From NCBI GenBank assembly GCA_027943245.1, contig JANDJZ010001724.1, positions 1 through 14,799 on the forward strand: a DNA stretch of 14,799 nucleotides. Direction: 5' to 3'. Positions 9,775 through 14,799 of the stretch are shown one piece after another; position 1 is the stretch's first letter; every line of letters begins with the position of its first letter. The notes beneath the pieces were generated by a model that was given only the letters and a program-made list of their open reading frames with translations, was not told the origin of the DNA and did not search any database. The stretch comes from Acanthamoeba sp. SK_2022b (taxonomy: Eukaryota; Discosea; Longamoebia; Acanthamoebidae). A program made the translations under genes and the position numbers.

Positions 9775-9856
9775 TACCGTTTGGCGGAATTGGTAGACGC
9801 GATGGGCTTAAAACCTATTTCCATAAGGAGTATTGGTTCGATTCCAATAACGGACA
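9775..9856 (+). tRNA. trnL(uaa): tRNA-Leu (TAA) with mismatched first two acceptor pairs
   Basis: Class II tRNA. The D stem is GCG/CGC (9784-9786/9798-9800). The anticodon stem ATGGG/CCTAT holds the loop CTTAAAA with anticodon TAA at 9809-9811. A long variable arm TCC/GGA follows, then the T stem ATTGG/CCAAT. The acceptor's 3' strand is AACGGAC (9849-9855) with discriminator A9856, but the 5' strand is TACCGTT (9775-9781). Pairs 3-7 are perfect, whereas T1 faces C72 and A2 faces A71. Because D-arm spacing fixes the register, the mismatches are real in the DNA and suggest 5' editing of the transcript. Confidence 0.94.
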
Positions 9857-9871
9857 TTTTAAAGGTTTATG

Positions 9872-10177
9872 CTATTTATAGTAAAGTTTAGATAATCTAA
9901 ACTTTTGTTTATACTTTTTAAGAATTTTTAAATTTAGTATTAAAGGGGAGTGAGTGTTAATTATTAGTTTTACGGCTTCTTTTTTAACCGTATTTTTTAT
10001 TACTAATGTATTTGACTTATTTCTTTTTACTACGCAAAGTCCAATAAAATTTGATATTTTTATTTCATCTTCTTTTAATAGAAGGTATTGGACGTAAACT
10101 ACGTTTCCAATTTTTATGGTATTGTTTAATGTTTTATTCTTAATTTTTTTATTTAAAAGATTCGTACTGTATTTCAT
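9872..10177 (-). CDS. rpl19: Large subunit ribosomal protein L19
   Basis: Protein of the mitochondrial large ribosomal subunit, 101 residues (bacterial L19 is about 115). It runs from ATG at 10177 to TAG at 9874-9872 on the minus strand. Features of the L19 fold in order: the IKIGNVVYVQY segment (bacterial f.pGDtV.V.v), the central FIGLCVVKRNKSNTLVIKN (bacterial feGvvI.r...G....fTvR), the THSPLILNLKIL segment (bacterial hSP.i..IeV) and the basic ending FRLSKLYYK (bacterial gkvRRAKLYYLR). The last two are nearly diagnostic. rps16 lies 16 bp upstream on the same strand, as at the two ends of the bacterial rpsP operon, which supports both calls. The stop is 15 bp from the convergent end of tRNA-Leu. 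L19 is rarely kept in mtDNA; jakobids are the best-known carriers. Confidence 0.86.
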   Translation of the reverse strand: MKYSTNLLNKKIKNKTLNNTIKIGNVVYVQYLLLKEDEIKISNFIGLCVVKRNKSNTLVIKNTVKKEAVKLIINTHSPLILNLKILKKYKQKFRLSKLYYK

Positions 10178-10193
10178 ACTTAAAATTTAATTT

Positions 10194-10430
10194 TTAGATT
10201 TTTTTATTAATAAAATTTCCGGCCGTTGTTAATAGTATTTTTTTAAAACTATTTGAGAAATTTAAGCCTCTTGATATTGCAATTATAAATGAATCAAGAT
10301 CTAGTAATAAGATGCCCGTGTTTTGGTTATAACTTCCTAGAGGTGGTTTGTTTGCATTCTTTATAAGTATATTAAAACTTAAATTGTTCGTTTTTGTAAC
10401 GCTTTTTTTTTTTAATATGATATTTTGCAT
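10194..10430 (-). CDS. rps16: Small subunit ribosomal protein S16
   Basis: Protein of the mitochondrial small ribosomal subunit, 78 residues, close to bacterial S16 (about 80). It runs from ATG at 10430 to TAA at 10196-10194 on the minus strand. The N-terminal NIILKKKSVTKTNNLSFNIL matches the S16 strand pattern (kIrLkR.Grk..p.YrIV). The LGSYNQNTGILLLDLD segment matches lG.Ynp......ld, and ISRGLNFSNSFKKILLTTAG matches the lskGAqPTdtVr.LLkkaG helix. The family match is by pattern and order rather than high identity, so I hold it a little below rpl19. The same-strand rpl19 16 bp downstream, as in rpsP-rimM-trmD-rplS of bacteria, raises confidence. Confidence 0.8.
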   Translation of the reverse strand: MQNIILKKKSVTKTNNLSFNILIKNANKPPLGSYNQNTGILLLDLDSFIIAISRGLNFSNSFKKILLTTAGNFINKKI

Positions 10431-10486
10431 ATTTTAAAATATATTATCAGCATATAACCATGCTACTTTATGGTATATCTTATAAT
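10431..10486. promoter_or_regulatory. Divergent spacer between rps16 (minus) and atp9 (plus)
   Basis: This is the only divergent gene pair in the window, so transcription of the two strands plausibly starts near here, or the minus-strand pair has its own start. The sequence is AT-rich with a short TATAATATG ahead of the atp9 ATG at 10487. No known protist mitochondrial promoter consensus can be claimed; the role is inferred from gene direction only. Confidence 0.3.
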
Positions 10487-10726
10487 ATGAAAAATTTAGA
10501 AATTATTTTACAAAGCTCTAAGATGATTGGTTCTGGTTTAGCGACTTCTGGTTTAATCGGTGCAGGTGCAGGAGTTGGTATTGTTTTTGGTTGCTTGATT
10601 TTAGCGTTTTCTAGAAATCCAAATTTACAAAAAGAATTATTTAGTTACGCCTTAATTGGTTTTGCATTAACTGAAGCTATTGGTCTATTAGCTCTAGTTA
10701 TGGCTTTTTTAATTTTATTCATTTAG
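10487..10726 (+). CDS. atp9: ATP synthase subunit 9 (c ring)
   Basis: Proteolipid that forms the proton-driven rotor ring of F1Fo ATP synthase. There are two transmembrane helices: the first is glycine-rich (GSGLATSGLIGAGAGVGIVFG), followed by the polar loop SRNPNLQKELF, and the second carries the essential carboxylate in LTEAIGLLALV. I chose ATG 10487 (79 residues) because the conserved protein starts near LQSSKMIGSG. An in-frame ATG at 10460 would add nine residues with no counterpart in most homologues. It ends at TAA/TAG 10724-10726. There is no frameshift and no in-frame TGA. Confidence 0.96.
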   Translation: MKNLEIILQSSKMIGSGLATSGLIGAGAGVGIVFGCLILAFSRNPNLQKELFSYALIGFALTEAIGLLALVMAFLILFI

Positions 10727-10741
10727 TTTTTACTTGAAGTT

Positions 10742-10825
10742 TGTAGGGTATCCAAGTTCGGTTAAAGGAAAAAGGCTGTAAACCTTTTGCTATATGCTTC
10801 ACAGGTTCGAATCCTGTCCCTACCA
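10742..10825 (+). tRNA. trnY(gua): tRNA-Tyr (GTA) with mismatched first acceptor pair
   Basis: Bacterial-type class II tRNA-Tyr. The D stem is TCC/GGA (10751-10753/10767-10769). The anticodon stem AAAGG/CCTTT holds the loop CTGTAAA with anticodon GTA at 10778-10780. A 13-nt variable region follows, then the T stem ACAGG/CCTGT with loop TTCGAAT. The 5' acceptor strand TGTAGGG (10742-10748) pairs with CCCTACC (10818-10824) at positions 2-7, but T1 faces C72. The discriminator is A10825; CCA is not encoded. As in tRNA-Leu, the mismatch is confined to the 5' end. Confidence 0.95.
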
Positions 10826-10854
10826 CGTTTTAAAAATTTATTAAATTCAGCAAT

Positions 10855-12011
10855 ATGCGTTTTATAAAAAAATACCCGTTATTAAATATTGTAAATGATT
10901 TTCTAATAGATTATCCTGCTCCTCCAAATATAAGTTATTTATGAAATTTTGGTGCATTAGCTGCATTCTGTCTAGGTATTCAAATTGTTACTGGTATATT
11001 CTTAGCTATGTTTTATGTTCCAAATGTTGAAAGTGCGTTCTCTAGTGTCCAATATATTATGCGTGATGTGAATTACGGTTGATTAATTAGATATATACAT
11101 GCTAATGGTGCATCTTTTTTTTTATTTGCGTTTATATACATATTTTTCGTGGTTTGTACTATAATTCGTATATTACTCCTCGTGAACTTTTATGAAATTT
11201 AGGCGTAACAATTTTAATAGTTATGATTTTAACTGCTTTTTTAGGTTATGTTTTACCTTGGGGTCAGATGAGCTTTTGAGCTGCTACTGTTATTACTAGT
11301 CTGTTTTCGGCTATTCCAGTAATTGGTGAGTATATTGTTATATGATTATGGGGTGGTTTTTCCGTTGATAATGCTACTTTGAATAGGTTTTTTAGTTTAC
11401 ACTATTTATTACCGTTTGTTATAGCACTTCTTTCATTAATACATGTTGCCGTTTTGCATGAAAGTGGTTCTAGCAATCCGTTAAATATTGCACTTTCAGT
11501 CTCAAATAAAGTTCCTTTTCATCCTTATTTTATTTTTAAAGACTTACTTGGTATAATATTTTTCTTAATAATTTTCTGTTATGCAGTTTTCTTTAAACCC
11601 GACAGTATAATTGATCCTATTAATAACGTGCCTGCTAATCCTTTAGTAACACCAACTCATATTGTTCCGGAATGATATTTTTTACCATTTTATGCTATTT
11701 TGAGGTCAATTCCTAATAAACTTGGTGGTGTAATTACTTTAGGTTTAGCCTTAGTTGTTTTATTTCTATTACCATTTATAACTAACAATGTTTTTAAAGG
11801 GTCATTCTTTGAAATATCTAAAACTGTTCTATTCTGGTCATTTCTTTCGGTTTGTGTTTTACTAGGGTGGATTGGGTTTAAGCCTATTGAAGATCCTTAT
11901 TTGATGTTAGGCCAGACTCTTACTCTTTTATATTTTTTTTATTTTTTTAGTTTAGCTGTTATAGTCCCTGCTTTACAGGCTTACAGTTTTAAAAACGTAT
12001 TTTCAAAATAA
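10855..12011 (+). CDS. cob: Apocytochrome b (one apparent -1 frameshift)
   Basis: Haem-carrying core subunit of complex III. It runs from ATG 10855 to TAA 12009-12011, about 385 residues, the standard length. Motifs: [31 protein letters not shown], then after the break near 11115-11123 [82 protein letters not shown] and [21 protein letters not shown]. The haem-ligand histidines of helices B and D are present ([26 protein letters not shown]). Trp in SFWAA, PEWYF and others is TGA. The zero frame runs into TAG at 11200-11202. The stop overlaps the nad4L start by one base (TAATG). Confidence 0.97.
11115..11123 (+). other. Apparent missing base in cob
   Basis: A 9-T run. With one extra T the protein reads [18 protein letters not shown], the conserved helix B sequence including a haem-ligand His. 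Without it the frame loses that His and stops at TAG 11200-11202. A shift at the later T run 11143-11147 would also restore frame but would damage the motif. Confidence 0.75.
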
Positions 12012-12322
12012 TGGTAAATTTTACTATTTTTTTTTTACTAGCTTTTTCTTTTATCATGTTTTTTCTTGGGATTTTAGGTATATTTATTACTAGAAAAAAT
12101 ATTATTATAATTTTGGTTTCGATTGAACTTATGTTATTAGCTGTTAATTTTAATTTTGCTATTTTTTCAATTCTTCTTGAAGATGTATTTGGTCAAATTT
12201 TTATACTCTATACCCTTACTTTAGCTGGAGCAGAAGCTGCAATAGGTTTGGCTATATTAATTATATTTTATAGGATTAGGGGGATTATTACTGTTAATTT
12301 TGTTACTTCTTTAAAGGGGTAA
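12011..12322 (+). CDS. nad4L: NADH dehydrogenase subunit 4L
   Basis: Small three-helix membrane subunit of complex I, homologous to bacterial NuoK, 103 residues (family about 100). ATG 12011 overlaps the cob stop. Helix 1 is [20 protein letters not shown], then the conserved [23 protein letters not shown] with the membrane glutamate of SIELML, then the third helix [19 protein letters not shown] with its second conserved glutamate in AGAEAAIGL. It ends at TAA 12320-12322. There is no frameshift and no TGA codon. The unknown ORF begins 1 bp later. Confidence 0.96.
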   Translation: MVNFTIFFLLAFSFIMFFLGILGIFITRKNIIIILVSIELMLLAVNFNFAIFSILLEDVFGQIFILYTLTLAGAEAAIGLAILIIFYRIRGIITVNFVTSLKG

Positions 12323-12323
12323 T

Positions 12324-13550
12324 ATGCCATATTTTATTAGTAGAATTAAAAAACTTATTTTGAATTTCAAAAATAAAAATCTGACTATTAACGTATTTAG
12401 GGATTGGTTAAATTGTTCCTTTTGAAATAGGGTGATCTTTGTGTATACTTCCGCCACTATTAGCATAGTTCTTAGATATGTTATCTATTCTTGACATTCT
12501 AATTGCTGATTACCGGATTCTGTCACATTCTATTCGGTATTTTTATCTTATACGTGTGCTACTGTTTTTTTGGTTATTTTTCGTATGTTTAAAAGTATAA
12601 CATTTGGTGATTTATTAAGAAGGTTCGTTGATGTAGATAGGATTCATGAAAATAAAGTAAGAAGGGGAAAATTTGTTGAATTAGTTGCTGAAACTCATAA
12701 TGCTCACGATTCACTTAAAATTTATTCTGGTAGTTCGTTGCTAACACTTAGCACTTCTTTTTTTTTTTTAGCTGTATCCTCCGGGACAAATTTGGCATCG
12801 TATGTACCTATCTGCGTGATGTTGTATAACACTTGAGCATTGTTAAATTTATTCTATTTTGCGAGATGCATGCACCAAACCCCTGTTCCTGAAAGTTTAA
12901 AGGCTATAAGGCCAAATTGATTGGTGAAATTAAATAGGTTTAGTGATAATTTGGTTTTAATGAATGGTGCAGGTAATGCCATCGAATCTGCTACAGGCTC
13001 TGGTTTAAGTAGAAGAATTTTTAGTAAGGCTTCTAAGGCAGCTTCTAGTTCTTTTAATTATTTAACTGATACAAAAAATACCTTTACAATTATTAAGGGT
13101 TTATCGTTTGTAGGTGGTTTTATTGCTAGTGTGGATTACGCCGCTTCGGAAGCTAATCACAGGACTACTTATATTACTAGAGCGTTGGAATTTAATGAAA
13201 ATAATACTTACTCTCCTGATCCGGATACGCGTTCTAAGGCAGCTGCATTAAGAAGGAGGGGTATAAGCTTGTTAGATTGTTGTGAACCAAACTCTAAATG
13301 TTTAAATTCTGAACTTGTTGAGAATAAGTATGAGCTTTTTAGGCCTTATGAAACTAGAAAGTATTTGGCTCTTGAAGAAAAAGCCTCCGCTCTTGAAGAA
13401 AAAGCCTCCGCTCTTGAAGAAAAAGCCTCCGCTCTTGAAGAAAAAGCCTCCGCTCTTGAAGAAAAAGCCTCCGCTCTTGAAGAAAAAGCCTCCGCTCTTG
13501 AAAGGGAAAATAGAGAGTTACGGTTAAAGGAAGGTTTGAGTTTGAAATAA
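12324..13550 (+). CDS. Unrecognised ORF, 408 residues, membrane segments plus C-terminal heptad-repeat coiled coil
   Basis: I do not recognise this protein. It runs from ATG 12324, 1 bp after nad4L, to TAA 13548-13550, and reads through six or more TGA codons as Trp without any frame break, so it behaves as a genuine mitochondrial gene. Layout: a basic N-terminus (1-30); two likely membrane helices (about 37-57 and 66-88); a charged stretch with DLLRRFVDVDRIHENKVRRGKF-type residues (about 95-132); two more hydrophobic segments (about 139-153 and 158-180); a Gly/Ser/Ala-rich region (about 210-275); and a charged C-terminal part ending in six copies of ALEEKAS (349-390) and a Glu/Arg/Leu tail. 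Repeat period and composition predict a long coiled coil. Position between nad4L and atp1 suggests co-expression with respiratory genes. It could be a lineage-specific structural or ribosomal protein, or a gene of plasmid origin. No family motif favours any of these. Confidence 0.8.
13368..13502 (+). repeat. Perfect 21-bp tandem repeat (6 full copies plus 9 bp)
   Basis: Six identical units of GCTCTTGAAGAAAAAGCCTC+C (starts 13368, 13389, 13410, 13431, 13452 and 13473), then a partial copy to 13502. The unit is exactly seven codons (ALEEKAS) inside the 408-residue ORF, so copy-number changes keep frame and add one coiled-coil heptad. Zero divergence between copies implies recent expansion or ongoing homogenisation. 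Confidence 0.98.
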
Positions 13551-13680
13551 TTCGTTGTTTGCTTGCGTAGAGAAGCGTAAAAGTTACTTTTATAGCAGAA
13601 TTTTTATAATTACTGTCCTTATATTTATTCTTTTTAAGATTTTTTAAAAAGATTTTTTTGCTTTTAAACCAACTCTTTTT
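13551..13680 (+). other. Spacer between the unknown ORF and atp1
   Basis: This 130-bp spacer shows no tRNA or credible ORF. It holds two hairpins: TAAAAG-TTA-CTTTTA at 13578-13592, and TTTTTAA-(6)-TTAAAAA at 13631-13650 followed by a T run. They may be processing or 3'-end elements for the upstream message; this is inference from position only. Confidence 0.4.
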
Positions 13681-14799
13681 ATGAAAAAATACCAATTTTT
13701 AAAATCTAATTTACTACAGGCTCAAAATATAAATGAACTGTTCTTACAATACTTAAAAAATGATAGCAATATCGGTGTAATCAAAAGTATTGTTGATGGT
13801 GTGGTTATAATTGAAGGTCTTTCAAATGTTAAGGCTGGTGAAATGCTTCAGTTTTCAAATGATATACAAGGTATGGCTCTGAATTTAAATTCTGAAACTG
13901 TGTCGGCTGTTTTGTTTGGCGATGAAACGAAAATTAAACCTGGTGAATATGTTGAGGGTACTGGAAACATTATTAGTGTCCCTGTTGGTATGAGTTTATT
14001 GGGTAGAGTGGTTAACGCATTAGGTCAGCCTATTGACAACAAAGGTGATTTTCCTGGTTCAGAGCTAAAACAAGTTGAAGTTAAGGCGCCGGGTATCATT
14101 ACAAGACAATCTGTTAACGAACCTATGATTACTGGTGTTAAAGCTATAGATTGTTTAGTTCCTGTTGGAAGAGGTCAAAGAGAGTTAGTTATTGGCGATA
14201 GACAAACCGGAAAGACTTCAATTTGTCTTGATGCTGTCTTAAATCAAAGATATGAAAATTCTAAGAATAAAAAAAACGCATTATATTGCATATATACAGC
14301 TATAGGTCAAAAAAGATCTTCCATTAGCAAACTTGTTACTCTTCTGGAAAAAACAAATTCATTAGATTATAGCATTATTGTTGCTGCTACAGCTTCAGAA
14401 GCTGCACCACTTCAATATTTAGCACCATATACGGGCTGTGTTATCGGTGAATATTTTAGAGATAATGGCAAACACGCCCTTATAATTTATGATGATCTTA
14501 GTAAACAAGCTGTCGCTTATCGTCAAATGTCTTTACTTTTAAGAAGACCTCCAGGTAGAGAAGCTTATCCTGGTGATATTTTCTATCTTCACTCCCGTTT
14601 ATTGGAAAGAGCCGCTAAGTTAAACAAAAACTTTGGTGGTGGTTCTTTAACTGCTTTACCTGTTGTTGAAACTCAAGCAGGTGATGTCTCCGCATATATT
14701 CCTACTAATGTTATTTCAATTACTGATGGTCAAATTTTTCTTGAAACTAATTTGTTTTATAATGGTATTAGACCTGCTGTTAATGTTGGTTTATCAGTT
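13681..14799 (+). CDS. atp1: ATP synthase F1 subunit alpha (3' end outside window)
   Basis: Non-catalytic nucleotide-binding subunit of the F1 head. The frame runs unbroken from ATG 13681 to the window end, 373 of the usual ~510 residues. Motifs: [17 protein letters not shown] (beta-barrel domain), [21 protein letters not shown], the Walker A loop GDRQTGKT at residues 172-179, [10 protein letters not shown], the Walker B-type strand [17 protein letters not shown], and the conserved [21 protein letters not shown] segment. The sequence is cut just before the arginine-finger region (after [10 protein letters not shown]). No TGA codon and no break occur in this stretch, which has few long T runs. 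atp1 is often moved to the nucleus, so its presence here again marks a gene-rich mtDNA. Confidence 0.97.
   Translation, partial: MKKYQFLKSNLLQAQNINELFLQYLKNDSNIGVIKSIVDGVVIIEGLSNVKAGEMLQFSNDIQGMALNLNSETVSAVLFGDETKIKPGEYVEGTGNIISVPVGMSLLGRVVNALGQPIDNKGDFPGSELKQVEVKAPGIITRQSVNEPMITGVKAIDCLVPVGRGQRELVIGDRQTGKTSICLDAVLNQRYENSKNKKNALYCIYTAIGQKRSSISKLVTLLEKTNSLDYSIIVAATASEAAPLQYLAPYTGCVIGEYFRDNGKHALIIYDDLSKQAVAYRQMSLLLRRPPGREAYPGDIFYLHSRLLERAAKLNKNFGGGSLTALPVVETQAGDVSAYIPTNVISITDGQIFLETNLFYNGIRPAVNVGLSV

Noticed and set aside
9775..9856. Group I intron in tRNA-Leu(UAA)
   Set aside because: The anticodon loop is uninterrupted; the tRNA is 82 nt with only a normal class II variable arm.
444..12011. 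Frame-broken nad5, nad4, nad2, nad11 and cob as pseudogenes
   Set aside because: Motifs and lengths are fully conserved outside single-base shifts, all at homopolymers and all in one direction; decay would give mixed indels and lost residues.
13368..13502. Direct repeats as a CRISPR-like array
   Set aside because: Units abut with no spacers and encode an in-frame heptad; this is a minisatellite in a coding region.
13354..13695. Minus-strand open frame opposite the tandem repeat
   Set aside because: It exists because the 21-bp repeat has no stop in several frames; its translation is a low-complexity QERRLFL repeat with no independent signal, and the plus-strand ORF is far longer and starts beside nad4L.

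Overview
This is a gene-dense, very AT-rich stretch of a protist mitochondrial genome. It encodes complex I subunits (nad6, nad5, nad11, nad4, nad2, nad4L), cob, cox3, ATP synthase subunits (atp9, atp1), three ribosomal proteins (rps2, rps16, rpl19), three tRNAs (His, Leu-UAA, Tyr) and one large unrecognised ORF. UGA is read as Trp: in-frame TGA falls at conserved tryptophans in cox3, cob, nad4, nad5 and others, while TAA and TAG are the stops. UGA=Trp, a full-length two-domain nad11, and mitochondrially encoded rps16 and rpl19 together point to a heterotrophic protist with a gene-rich mtDNA. They argue against animals, fungi, plants and oomycetes. I cannot name the lineage from sequence alone.

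Layout. Positions 1-4513 carry nad6 (5' cut by the window), nad5 and nad11, head to tail on the plus strand. After a 121-bp spacer, 4635-9352 carry cox3, nad4, nad2 and rps2, followed by a reading frame to 9681 that may be the end of rps2. tRNA-His and tRNA-Leu lie at 9699-9856. A minus-strand island at 9872-10430 holds rps16 then rpl19. The plus strand resumes with atp9, tRNA-Tyr, cob, nad4L, an unknown membrane/coiled-coil ORF of 408 codons (12324-13550) and atp1, which is cut by the window end. No introns are visible, and most genes are 1-30 bp apart or overlap by 1 bp (TAATG at nad5/nad11 and cob/nad4L).

Functionally, the nad genes build the membrane arm (nad2, 4, 4L, 5, 6) and the iron-sulphur electron-entry subunit (nad11) of complex I. 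cob and cox3 belong to complexes III and IV, and atp1 and atp9 to the ATP synthase catalytic head and rotor ring. The ribosomal proteins and tRNAs serve organellar translation.

Three things stand out. (1) rps16-rpl19 look like the two ends of the bacterial rpsP-rimM-trmD-rplS operon with the middle genes lost. (2) Five genes (nad5 twice, nad11, nad4 twice, nad2, cob) and perhaps rps2 each need one extra base, in every case within or beside a T or A run. This fits systematic homopolymer deletions in the sequence read or, less likely, U-insertion editing or programmed -1 frameshifting. (3) Two of the three tRNAs have mismatches only at the first one or two base pairs of the acceptor stem, the signature of mitochondrial tRNA 5' editing. 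The 408-codon ORF ends in a perfect 21-bp repeat that encodes a heptad coiled coil.
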